Assembly: GCA_040905685.1 (NCBI GenBank)
Contig: JBBDRB010000100.1
Coordinates: forward strand, 1 to 64,000
DNA length: 64,000 nt
Direction of reading: 5' to 3'
From: JBBDMU01 sp040905685
Lineage (GTDB): Bacteria; Bacteroidota; Rhodothermia; Balneolales; Natronogracilivirgulaceae
Below the pieces are notes generated by a model. That model saw only the letters and a list, made by a program, of their open reading frames with translations, was not told the DNA's origin and did no database searches. Of the stretch, positions 1 to 8,242 are shown in pieces (position 1 is the stretch's first letter; each line of letters opens with the position of its first letter). The translations under genes were made by a program, and so were the position numbers.

Positions 1-2783
1 TAATGCTGCGGGTAATAATCTCTTTTGCCGACACCCTGAAAAAATGCCCTCATATCAAAATTTTTCCAGCCAAAATTAAGATTGACACCGAAACGGTATC
101 GCGTTGAGGTATTGCCAATGACACTAAGGTCGTCCGACTCCTCCAGTGTATTTCCCGCTCTGATAGTACCGTCTTCATCGAGGTCTTTAAACTTAGGCCA
201 GCCCGGAACCACATCCAAAACACCCCAGGGCACGATCTCACTTTGATCGGCATGATTGTCTATTTCCTCTGTGGTTTGGAAAAGCCCTTCATACTGAAGC
301 CCCCAGATCTCCCCTATTTCCTGGCCTTCATAATATTGGTTCAGGAAGTTTTCGGGGTTGTCGAACTCAGTAATCCAGGTGCGGCTATCGGCCAGGGTCA
401 GTTTGGCGCCAAAGGAGAACCGGTCACCTAGCAGTTCAATATTATCCCTGAAATTTATGGACAATTCCCATCCTTTTGTTTCCAGGTCAGCCGCGTTCTC
501 GCTCGGTTCGGACGTGCCCAGTACGGCAGGCAGCTCCTTGCCCAGGGTAAGCATGCCCATGGTCTCGCGAATATAATAATCGGCTGCCAGCATCACCCTG
601 TTTTCGAACAGGTCAATGTCCAGTCCGAAGTTCCGGGTCGCAACTTCTTCCCACCGGTAATTGGAAGAGACCATCCCAGGGGCGGAAATACTAAGAGGCC
701 GGCTGTCGCCAACCAAAAAACCGGACCGGTAAGCACTCATGGTAGAAATGTACCCAAAAGGATCAACATCCTGGTTGCCCAATGATCCGTAAGAAACCCT
801 TGGCTTAAGTACTTCCAGCCAGTCAAATTGATCCATGAACGCTTCCTGATCAACCCTCCAGGCTACGGAAGCCGAAGGGAAAAAGCCCCATCTGTCAACG
901 CCGGGAAATCTTGATGAGCCATCGTACCGGCCATTGAATTCCAGAATATATTTATTATCAAAGGTATAATTGACCCTGCCAAAGAGTCCTCTTACGCCCC
1001 AGCCTTCATACTCATCAGATACGGCCGGGTCACCCAGCGAAAGCGAAAGGGATGGAAGTTCGGATGATATCACGTTGCTGACATCGGAGATCATCTCATA
1101 ATATTCATTCTTTTCCTGGTTAAATCCCGCCACCGAGCTGATGACATGGTTGCCGTAATCCAGGTTCAGGTTGGTGTACACATTGAATACCTGATAATCA
1201 TAATTGGTGCGATTACGCCAAACAGAAGTTGAGCCTTGTTCCCTGATATCGTCCGGACCAAAACCGATACTGTATCGTCTTTGGTCCCAATCATAATTGC
1301 GGAGTTCACTTCTGATCGTATAATCCGCGCTCAGGGAAAGAGTATTTTCGATCAATTGGGTAGTTGCATTAAAGGATGTCTGAAACGATTCCCTCGCATC
1401 GCTATGCAGTCCACCCTGGGTCAATCGTGCTGCCAGTTGGCCCACAGCGTTATTGGCCCAGGTTCCGTCCGGATTCCGGTCCCATCCCATTGGCTCCAGA
1501 AGATAAAAAGCCTGCACGCCATTTTCGCCTTCGGGTAAATACGATGGCTTGAGCCTTTCACTTTTGGTAATATTCGTTTTGTTCCCGATGGTAAGCCAAT
1601 CAAAGGGCCGGTAGTCTACGTTACTGCGCACACTCCAGCGGTCAAACTGGTCATCGGCAATCTGGAGGGCGCCATCCTGGGTGTCATAGGAACCGGACAG
1701 GTAATAACTCGTTTGCTCCGACCTGCCGTCCAGGCTGAGGGTATTATTGTGAGACATTCCGTAATCATCCAGAAAATACTGAGCCCAGTTTTTGTCGCCC
1801 ATGTACTGCCAGGTGCCGGGGTTATTAGGATCTTCCCTTACAGCTGGTGTATTCGCCGGATCATCAGAACGCTGCCGGGCCCAGGTATACTCATCATCGG
1901 TAAAATTTATATAATCCCATGGAGTGGCGCTGGTTGCATCATCCTGCCATCTTTGATAGATATAGGGATCGGTCACTTTATCCGGAATAATAGTGGGAGT
2001 GTCCCATGACGCACGTGAGGAGAAACTTAAATTGACACCTTCTTTTGTCCCCTGCTTGGTTTCCACCAGGATCACACCAAATGCCGCCCGTGCGCCATAA
2101 ATGGCGGCCGAAGAGGCATCTTTCAATACGGAAATACTTTCTACATCCTGCGGGTCCAGGCGGGTCAGTTCCCTGGCCTCGGAGGGTATGCCGTCGATTA
2201 AGATCAGCGGACTCCCCTCGTTGATGGAAGTAAAGCCACGGATGTTGATTATGGGATCGGCTCCGGGGGCGCCTTCCGTATAATCAATGTTCAGGTTCGG
2301 GATCATGCCTTGCAACCCTTCGGCCACATTGGAAATGGACCGGCCGTCAAGCGCTCTGGCGCTGATCTGATCGACGGAACCCGATAAATTTACCCTGCGC
2401 TGGCTGCCGAACCCAACCACCACCAGTTCTTCGCCGGCCTGTGCAATATCCGGCTCCATTGCAATATCTATGGTGGTATTGCCGTCGATGGGCACCTCCA
2501 GGCTCACATACCCTATATAGGAAAAGACCAGGGTATCGGCCAGGCTTGGAACTTCTATGCTGTAATTGCCATCAAGGTTAGAAGCCATGCCCGTTGAGGT
2601 TCCCTTTATAATAATATTAACTCCCGGCAGGGTCTGGCCGGAACCGGCGTCTGTTATTTGTCCGGACACTACTTCATCACCGGACGGCTGACCTTGTGCT
2701 GCTTCAAGTATTTCAGTTGAAATCCCTACAATAGCACACGTACATACTGTTACTAAAACACTTTTTAGTAAACGTGTCATCAT
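1..2783 (-). CDS. SusC/RagA-family TonB-linked outer membrane receptor (3' end beyond window)
   Basis: Outer-membrane TonB-dependent transporter of the SusC/RagA class, which imports oligosaccharides or other large ligands together with a SusD lipoprotein. About 927 residues are present and the frame is still open at base 1, so the barrel C-terminus is missing. An N-terminal signal sequence is followed by a carboxypeptidase-regulatory-like domain (about residues 37-100, with VSGQITDAGSGQTLPGVN and SYIGYVSLEVP) and the plug (ELVVVGFGSQRRVNLSGSV, then INIRGFTSINEGSPLILIDG). Long aromatic-rich barrel strands follow. Two tandem ATGs exist; I chose the first because AAGGAG lies 6 nt upstream of it. 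A SusD partner would be expected downstream, outside the window, so the substrate cannot be named. Confidence 0.93.
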   Translation of the reverse strand, partial: MMTRLLKSVLVTVCTCAIVGISTEILEAAQGQPSGDEVVSGQITDAGSGQTLPGVNIIIKGTSTGMASNLDGNYSIEVPSLADTLVFSYIGYVSLEVPIDGNTTIDIAMEPDIAQAGEELVVVGFGSQRRVNLSGSVDQISARALDGRSISNVAEGLQGMIPNLNIDYTEGAPGADPIINIRGFTSINEGSPLILIDGIPSEARELTRLDPQDVESISVLKDASSAAIYGARAAFGVILVETKQGTKEGVNLSFSSRASWDTPTIIPDKVTDPYIYQRWQDDATSATPWDYINFTDDEYTWARQRSDDPANTPAVREDPNNPGTWQYMGDKNWAQYFLDDYGMSHNNTLSLDGRSEQTSYYLSGSYDTQDGALQIADDQFDRWSVRSNVDYRPFDWLTIGNKTNITKSERLKPSYLPEGENGVQAFYLLEPMGWDRNPDGTWANNAVGQLAARLTQGGLHSDARESFQTSFNATTQLIENTLSLSADYTIRSELRNYDWDQRRYSIGFGPDDIREQGSTSVWRNRTNYDYQVFNVYTNLNLDYGNHVISSVAGFNQEKNEYYEMISDVSNVISSELPSLSLSLGDPAVSDEYEGWGVRGLFGRVNYTFDNKYILEFNGRYDGSSRFPGVDRWGFFPSASVAWRVDQEAFMDQFDWLEVLKPRVSYGSLGNQDVDPFGYISTMSAYRSGFLVGDSRPLSISAPGMVSSNYRWEEVATRNFGLDIDLFENRVMLAADYYIRETMGMLTLGKELPAVLGTSEPSENAADLETKGWELSINFRDNIELLGDRFSFGAKLTLADSRTWITEFDNPENFLNQYYEGQEIGEIWGLQYEGLFQTTEEIDNHADQSEIVPWGVLDVVPGWPKFKDLDEDGTIRAGNTLEESDDLSVIGNTSTRYRFGVNLNFGWKNFDMRAFFQGVGKRDYYPQH

Positions 2784-3219
2784 TCCTAACTCCTTCTAGT
2801 TTAGTTAGTTAACTTTTTTAATAAAATTTACTTAATACAGGGCGCTTCGGGTTATCTTAAAACCCGTCTGTTACAAAAGCTATGGATTTCAACCGGATGC
2901 CTACATGCGCCCACCATAACTTTCCGACATTTTATAACTGAAGCAGGAACGCTGCATCAAGCTAAAGCAAATACCTCAAAACTTCTGAAGCTTCATTGAG
3001 GTTGTGTCATCATTAAGGGAATATAATAACCTTAGGGCAAACATGCCTGTTCTTGTTTTAAGGACCCCTTTTTCATACTATGGATAAAACCACCATCCTG
3101 ATCAGAGCGCTCGTCGGCGCGCTCTGGTCCGTGAGCCCTGAAAGGTGAAGAATTCACAATTTTAGCTCCCTTTTAATGTTATTATTAAATCCTGATACGT
3201 AAAACCAATCTTTTTCCTG
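2784..3219. other. Intergenic region between divergent genes, with two hairpins
   Basis: A 436-base spacer holding the promoters of the leftward SusC gene and the rightward DUF3347 gene. Two inverted repeats are visible. One at 2973-3002 has arms ACCTCAA and TTGAGGT around a 16-nt loop. The other at 3100-3129 has 11-bp arms (one G-U pair, GATCAGAGCGC against GCGCTCTGGTC) around an 8-nt loop. Neither is followed by a T tract, so neither looks like an intrinsic terminator. A 22-codon ORF (3080-3148) covers the second hairpin, with no good ribosome-binding site. No tRNA or riboswitch is recognisable. Confidence 0.5.
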
Positions 3220-3783
3220 ATGAAATTTACCTTCCAACTTTCCTTGTTCATCGTAAGCCTGTTCATGATAGCCTGTTCCGGTGAGGAACAGACTGAACCG
3301 GCACAGCCGGACAGGCAGAATCTGGACCCTGTTTATGAAACCCCTGCTGAGTTTAAAAGCCAGCTCAGTTTAGCATTAGACGAATATTTTGGCTTAAAAG
3401 ATGCCCTGGTCAATTCGAATGCCGGACAGGCTGCCGCCTTTGCCCAGGCTTTCGGGGAAAACCTCCATGACGTTCCCGGGGAGAATCTTTCCGACGAGGC
3501 CGGTTCGGTTTGGAGCGGCAGCAGGGATATTCTGTATGACCAAAGCAGGCAGATCTCTCAATTAAATAATGTCACCGAACAAAGGAAAGCCTTCGACTCT
3601 CTTTCTACCGCCCTCATTCAAAGCATGGAAGCCTTCGGCCCGTTTGAGAACGCCATCTATCAGCAAACCTGCCCAATGGCAGGCGATGGTTCAGCCGACT
3701 GGCTCAGCCTTTCCGGGGATATTGAAAATCCGTATTACGGCGCGGAAATGCTGAATTGCGGGGCCATTGTAAGAACCTGGTAA
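3220..3783 (+). CDS. DUF3347-domain lipoprotein
   Basis: Predicted 187-residue lipoprotein. A hydrophobic N-terminus ends in a lipobox (LFMIAC, Cys about residue 19). The rest matches the pattern of DUF3347: a helical body (YFGLKDALVNSNAGQAAAFA) and a conserved C-terminal part with CPMAGDGSADWLSLSGDIENP followed by YYGAEMLNCG. In many Bacteroidota DUF3347 occurs at the end of CusB-like heavy-metal efflux adaptors, and the conserved Cys, Met and paired Cys are compatible with metal binding. Here it stands alone, with no efflux pump gene nearby. Family assignment is from motif recognition; metal binding is inference. Confidence 0.75.
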   Translation: MKFTFQLSLFIVSLFMIACSGEEQTEPAQPDRQNLDPVYETPAEFKSQLSLALDEYFGLKDALVNSNAGQAAAFAQAFGENLHDVPGENLSDEAGSVWSGSRDILYDQSRQISQLNNVTEQRKAFDSLSTALIQSMEAFGPFENAIYQQTCPMAGDGSADWLSLSGDIENPYYGAEMLNCGAIVRTW

Positions 3784-3831
3784 CAGCCTTATTCCCTCTC
3801 TGGCCGTAAATCACAACGGGTACCTTTATCA

Positions 3832-4827
3832 TTATTTTCCCAACAGAAAGCCGGCAAGGGCTAACGCCGCCCCTCCCAATACATACCCTTTATTCTTGCT
3901 CATCCATAATTGCAGGCTGCATCCCATGGCCTGATCGTCGAATTCACCATGTGCGCCATAATCTCCCGGCACCGGCTCCCACAGGTTATGCTTCCGGTTG
4001 GGATCTTCTGGCTCATCGGTTTGCTGCCCGTCATATCCCGTACGGGCAAGTATATGATCGACCAGCACCGGGAACAGGCGGCTGCCAATGACAACCTGAA
4101 TGGTTGACCAGCTTACATAGATCGTCCGGCGGTCATGGCGGGCTGCGTACAGTATGGCATCGGCGGCAACCTCCGGCTGAAATATGGTACCCATGGGCCG
4201 TGCCCTGTTGGTGAGACGGCTCTTGACGAACCCGAATTGCGTGGTGTTCAGCGCGGGCAAATGAACGGCTGAGATCCGGACCCGGCTGTTGTCGTGCAGG
4301 AGCTCGGCGCGCAGGGAACCGTAAAATCCTTCCACAGCATGCTTTGAAGCGCAATAGGCGGACTGAAGGGGAATTCCCCGGAAGGCCAGGGCGGATCCGA
4401 CAAAAACGATTTTCCCCCTGTTTCTGGGCCGCATCCTTTTTAGTGCCGCCAGGGCGCCGTAGACCTGGCCCAGATAGGTAACCTCCGTCACCCTTTTGTA
4501 GTCGTCGGGCTGCATTTCACGGACCGGACTAAAAACACTGTTCATAGCATTATTTACCCAGACGTCTATGGGACCCAGTTCCTGCTCGATTTCGGTCGCG
4601 GCCATATCCACGGCCCCGGCATCGGCTACATCCACGATCCGGTAGATGGCATTCTGGCCCAGGGCTTCAACCTCACGCTTCGCCGTTTCAAGCCGGGCCT
4701 TGTCCCGTGCCAGCATGGCTACATCATATCCGTTGCGCGCAAACGTGCGTACGCAGGCCCGGCCCACGCCCGCAGACGCTCCGGTAATCACAACCAGACC
4801 CGGCTTGGTTTTTGTTTTTTTAAGCAT
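3832..4827 (-). CDS. SDR-family oxidoreductase with C-terminal membrane helix
   Basis: Short-chain dehydrogenase/reductase of 331 residues. The Rossmann nucleotide-binding motif TGASAGVGRA is at about residues 15-24, the NNA motif appears as WVNNAMN, and the catalytic Ser and Tyr-x3-Lys lie in VGSALAFRG and YCASKHA. The length exceeds a classical SDR (about 250) because of a C-terminal extension with an Asp/Glu/Pro-rich segment and a final hydrophobic helix (VLGGAALALAGFLLGK), suggesting membrane anchoring. The substrate cannot be read from the sequence. The upstream gene is only 11 bp away on the same strand, so the two probably form an operon. Confidence 0.88.
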   Translation of the reverse strand: MLKKTKTKPGLVVITGASAGVGRACVRTFARNGYDVAMLARDKARLETAKREVEALGQNAIYRIVDVADAGAVDMAATEIEQELGPIDVWVNNAMNSVFSPVREMQPDDYKRVTEVTYLGQVYGALAALKRMRPRNRGKIVFVGSALAFRGIPLQSAYCASKHAVEGFYGSLRAELLHDNSRVRISAVHLPALNTTQFGFVKSRLTNRARPMGTIFQPEVAADAILYAARHDRRTIYVSWSTIQVVIGSRLFPVLVDHILARTGYDGQQTDEPEDPNRKHNLWEPVPGDYGAHGEFDDQAMGCSLQLWMSKNKGYVLGGAALALAGFLLGK

Positions 4828-4838
4828 ATACGGTCAGA

Positions 4839-5450
4839 TTACTCCTTTAGGTGAACAAGATAATCGGTTAAATTCTTCCATTGCAGCTTTTGAAAACCGG
4901 CCCATCCGCCGCTGGAGATGAGCAGGTTGAGGACATCCCTTCCCCCGGCCTCCTCTCCGACATTGGCACCCTCGTTTTTCCCAATTTCCCAGGCCCGGAT
5001 CCGCTTTCCCTCCAATTCGACCTTAAATGTACTTGTTGCCTCCCTGGCAAAAAAATGTTCAATCCTCCCGCCATGGTCTTCTGTGGGATCCTCACTCGGG
5101 CTCGCCACGAATAAGGCTGTGTCATTACGGTTAACGGTCTGCGTTACCCTCACCCAATTCTCCGATGCAATGCCCGGCATCACGATCCTGATGAAATGAT
5201 TTTCTTTAACTTCGCCCCCCGCCGCCCGTTTGCCCCGTTCATCGTAAAGTTCAAATGTTGAAGTAAGCCCGGGTATACCGGACCACTTGTCCACATGAAA
5301 CAACTTCTTTCGGGACCGGATGAACTGGTCAGCAGCCGTTTGCCGGTCCTGAAATTCATGTTCACTCGAGAAGGTTTTATCCACGACAGGCTCGCCCTTC
5401 AATGCCTTCCCTTTTTCTCTCAGATTATGTATTAAGTCTTTTATTCCCAT
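4839..5450 (-). CDS. Uncharacterised 203-residue protein, partner of the SDR gene
   Basis: I do not recognise a family. The predicted protein is soluble and mixed alpha/beta, with no signal peptide or membrane helix. It opens with a basic helix (MGIKDLIHNLREKGKALKGE) and then has beta-rich segments such as GLTSTFELYDERGKRAAGGE, ENHFIRIVMPG and ATSTFKVELEGKRIRAWEIG. It ends with ISSGGWAGFQKLQWKNLTDYL. It lies 11 bp upstream of the SDR gene on the same strand, so co-transcription is likely. Codon usage looks like its neighbours. No function should be assigned. Confidence 0.7.
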   Translation of the reverse strand: MGIKDLIHNLREKGKALKGEPVVDKTFSSEHEFQDRQTAADQFIRSRKKLFHVDKWSGIPGLTSTFELYDERGKRAAGGEVKENHFIRIVMPGIASENWVRVTQTVNRNDTALFVASPSEDPTEDHGGRIEHFFAREATSTFKVELEGKRIRAWEIGKNEGANVGEEAGGRDVLNLLISSGGWAGFQKLQWKNLTDYLVHLKE

Positions 5451-5539
5451 TGTTGTTCATGAACATTTTCCATTCCTGATGAAGGTATACACCAAAACCA
5501 GTATCCTGAATGGTTAATTCCATGCCGGCTGAATGATGA

Positions 5540-5767
5540 CCGGACGATGGCCGTTATGGGCACGGCTACCTGAACGCTACCCACCAGCCGGCCCTGGATC
5601 TTTTGAAGTCCGCCGGCCGGGATATCATCCTTGATGCCAGTGCGGGAACCGGATTGTTGGCTAAACGCATCCGCGCGCTGGCTAACCCTGAGCTTACCCT
5701 CACAGATGTATCCGATGAAATGCTGGCCGTCGCCCGGGCCGTAGTGGCCTGCAAAGACGAGATTTAG
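5540..5767 (+). pseudogene. Remnant of a class I SAM-dependent methyltransferase gene
   Basis: Between two leftward genes, the forward strand has a 75-codon open segment with no start codon, bounded on the left by two in-frame TGA codons (5534-5539) and on the right by TAG. Its translation holds a methyltransferase motif I (ILDASAGTGLLAKRI), the helix before it (YLNATHQPALDLL) and a motif II-like strand and acidic residue (LTLTDVSDEMLAVARA). This is the N-terminal third of a Rossmann methyltransferase cut off after motif II. The stop overlaps the xth stop codon on the other strand. With no frameshift in the surviving part, a recent deletion is more likely than slow decay. Confidence 0.7.
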
Positions 5768-6528
5768 ATAGTATAGTTTACGGTCACCGGGGCATGATCC
5801 GACATATCCCATTCGGATTCAATTTTGGCGCTTCCCGCGTTTTCCATCAAAGAAGCCGTGGCCAGATGGTAATCAATCCTCCAGCCCTTGTTCCTGGATT
5901 TGGCCCGGGCCCGGTAGGTCCACCAGCTGTACAGGTCGGGCAGGTCGGCGTTGAGCATGCGGAATACATCGGCATAGCCGCTTTCCAGAAGCCGGGTGAA
6001 CCATTCCCGCTCTTCGGGCAGGAAACCCGAGCTTTTTTTATTGGACACCGGGTTATGGATGTCAATTTCCCGGTGGGCGATATTAAAATCCCCGCAAAAA
6101 ACGGTGGGTTTTTTATCTCTTGCATAGGGGGCGGCAAATAGCAAAAAGTCATCCATAAACCGGTACTTTTGCGCCTGACGCACACTGCCGGTGGTCCCGC
6201 TGGGGGCGTAGATGGAAAAAACGCGTACGTTTTTGAATTCAGCCATGATAACCCGGCCTTCGCTGTCTACCCAGTCAACGCCCATGCCACACTCTACGTG
6301 CAGGGGCTTCTCTTTGGACAATAAGGCCACGCCGGAGTAGCCTTTTTTTTCCGCACAATGATAAACCCCATGATAGCTGCCGTTACAGATGGCCCCGGGG
6401 ATCTGTTCTTCGTGGGCTTTGAGTTCCTGCAGGCAAACAATATCCGGGTCTGTTTTCGTCATCCAGTCGCCGAAGCCCTTGCGGCCGGCGGCGCGTATTC
6501 CATTGACGTTGTAGCTGCTGATGATCAT
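5764..6528 (-). CDS. xth: Exodeoxyribonuclease III (AP endonuclease)
   Basis: Exonuclease III family apurinic/apyrimidinic endonuclease for base-excision repair, 254 residues, the family's normal length. The metal and phosphate ligands of the EEP fold are visible: the N-terminal Asn (SYNVNGIRA), the metal Glu (VCLQELKA), the catalytic Tyr region (FSIYAPSG), GDFNIAH, GWRIDYHL and the terminal SDHAPV with the catalytic His. It lies 9 bp downstream of scpB on the same strand, so the two are probably co-transcribed. The C-terminus is intact, although the methyltransferase remnant on the other strand runs into it. Confidence 0.96.
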   Translation of the reverse strand: MIISSYNVNGIRAAGRKGFGDWMTKTDPDIVCLQELKAHEEQIPGAICNGSYHGVYHCAEKKGYSGVALLSKEKPLHVECGMGVDWVDSEGRVIMAEFKNVRVFSIYAPSGTTGSVRQAQKYRFMDDFLLFAAPYARDKKPTVFCGDFNIAHREIDIHNPVSNKKSSGFLPEEREWFTRLLESGYADVFRMLNADLPDLYSWWTYRARAKSRNKGWRIDYHLATASLMENAGSAKIESEWDMSDHAPVTVNYTI

Positions 6529-6537
6529 ACGTTGGGG

Positions 6538-7200
6538 TTATTCACTATGGGACTCAGGATCGGCCGCTACGCTTGCATTGGTTCCGATCTCCGTTTTCAG
6601 GTCAATCATAAGCTGCCGGTGTTCGGCCATATCGTCATCTTTAAGGATCTCCTCAATTTCACGGGGCTTCGGCAGGTCGGATATGGAGTTGATGCCGAAA
6701 TGGGCCAGGAATACCGATGAGGTGCGGTACAGCAGGGCCCGGCCGGGGCCGTCGAACCGGCCGGCAACTTCGATGAGGTTTTTTTCCATCAGCTGCCTGA
6801 CTATGTAGCCGGAATCCACGCCCCGCAGGTTGTTGACCTCAGGCTTGGTGACCGGCTGCTTATAGGCGATAATGGCCAGGGTCTCCAAGGCGGACTGGGA
6901 AATTTTACGCCTGGCATTCTGGTGCTGAAACATTCTGAGCCAGGGATGGTACGCCGCTTTGGTGGTGAAGGCATACCCCCCGCCCGTATAGCTGATACCA
7001 AAGCAACGCCCCCCATCTTCATACCGGGCATTCAGCTCGTTGACGGCTTCTTCAATATCCTCATTTTTTAAGGTAACATTCTCGGCCGCAGACTGAATGG
7101 CCCTGGCTATGTCTTCCGGGCTCAGGGGCTTGTCGCATGAGAACAGGATGGCTTCCACAATGGAATATAGGTTGATGCCGCCAATTTTCTTCGTATCCAT
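6538..7200 (-). CDS. scpB: Segregation and condensation protein B
   Basis: Kleisin-associated winged-helix protein of the SMC-ScpAB chromosome condensation complex, 220 residues. The first winged helix starts with NLYSIVEAILFSCDKPLSPEDIA written in part as IVEAILFSCDKPLSPEDI. The family hallmark ETLAIIAYKQPVTKPEVNNL starts near residue 106, followed by RGVDSGYIVRQLMEKNLIEV and GRFDGPGRALLYRTSSVFL. An acidic C-terminal tail follows. No scpA gene is visible in the window, so the usual scpA-scpB pairing is broken here. It probably heads a two-gene unit with xth. Confidence 0.96.
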   Translation of the reverse strand: MDTKKIGGINLYSIVEAILFSCDKPLSPEDIARAIQSAAENVTLKNEDIEEAVNELNARYEDGGRCFGISYTGGGYAFTTKAAYHPWLRMFQHQNARRKISQSALETLAIIAYKQPVTKPEVNNLRGVDSGYIVRQLMEKNLIEVAGRFDGPGRALLYRTSSVFLAHFGINSISDLPKPREIEEILKDDDMAEHRQLMIDLKTEIGTNASVAADPESHSE

Positions 7201-7365
7201 AAATAAGATTCAGCAATAACGGGTTTGCAAATGCCGGGTATACATAACGCCTGAACAATACGAAAGTATGTGAAATTAACCAACATGGAATGTGGGAGAG
7301 AAGCTGTATTTTATTTATGTTACGGAATAAAATAACCAGCCTGAATCCCGGCAAAATATATTACC

Positions 7366-8166
7366 ATGCAGCAGTCTGTTACCGGCCTGTACAGCAGTAA
7401 ACATCTCCTGTACATCCTTCCTGTAGTCCTTCTTCTGGCGACCTGCTCAGATCGCGTTACCAGTCCGCCTGCGGATGAAAGCGACACCGGGGACCCGGCA
7501 GGCGGGTCCGGCAACCGGGAGGTGGTGGGCTATTCGGCGGGAGACCTTCTGTCGGATGCACGATATGAGAAGCTGATCGTTCAGGTGCAGTATATGGCCG
7601 GCGCCGAGCCGACCCAGGCGGCACTTGAGGGACTTCTGGAGTTTCTCGAACAGCATGTGTATAAAGCATCCATAGAGATTCGCAAGGATCAAATTGAAGC
7701 CCGGGGCAAGGAGACCTACAGCCTGGCTGAGATCCGCGCCCTGGAAGATGAAAACCGCATTGAATACAATCGCCACGACACCATAGCCGCCTACTACCTT
7801 TACCTGGACGGTGGCTATCAAGGGGATGATGATAACAGCTTCGTGCTCGGCATTGCCTTCCGCAATACTTCCATGGCCCTGTTTCAGCAGAATATCGAAA
7901 GCGTTTCCGGCGGACTGGGCAGGCCGTCACAAACTACGGTGGAGACCACGGTATTGAATCACGAATTCGGCCATATTCTGGGGCTGGTGGGCATTGGCTA
8001 TGAGACCGGCCATAAAGATGAAGAGCATGGAAACCACTGTGACAACGAGCAGTGCCTGCTGTATTATACGGCTACTACCGATGCCATAGCCAGCCTCATT
8101 GGCAGTTCGGTTCCGGATCTGGGCGAGAATTGCCTGCGTGACCTTCGGGCCAAAGGCGGGAAATAA
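7366..8166 (+). CDS. Lipoprotein zinc metalloprotease (HEFGH motif)
   Basis: Putative cell-surface metalloprotease of 266 residues. An N-terminal hydrophobic stretch ends in a lipobox (VLLLATCS), then a Gly/Pro-rich linker. The zinc motif HEFGHILGLVGIG is at about residues 197-209, followed about 15 residues later by a His/Cys-rich patch (HGNHCDNEQCLLYY). This resembles the flavobacterial membrane metalloproteases, where the same order is seen. The metzincin third His is not at its usual place (HExxHxxGxxH is not met), so the third ligand is probably one of the His residues in the later patch. Catalysis and lipidation are inferred from motifs. Confidence 0.8.
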   Translation: MQQSVTGLYSSKHLLYILPVVLLLATCSDRVTSPPADESDTGDPAGGSGNREVVGYSAGDLLSDARYEKLIVQVQYMAGAEPTQAALEGLLEFLEQHVYKASIEIRKDQIEARGKETYSLAEIRALEDENRIEYNRHDTIAAYYLYLDGGYQGDDDNSFVLGIAFRNTSMALFQQNIESVSGGLGRPSQTTVETTVLNHEFGHILGLVGIGYETGHKDEEHGNHCDNEQCLLYYTATTDAIASLIGSSVPDLGENCLRDLRAKGGK

Positions 8167-8242
8167 CGGCCGCAATGGTGAATGGATTTCTCCTCTTTGC
8201 TGTTTTAGCAAGGTATATACAGGTAAGCAGCGCTTTGATTCT

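Noticed and set aside
8099..8242. N-terminal extension of the isocitrate dehydrogenase frame
   Set aside because: The extra 48 codons overlap the 3' end of the metalloprotease gene and carry no family homology; homology starts exactly at 8243.
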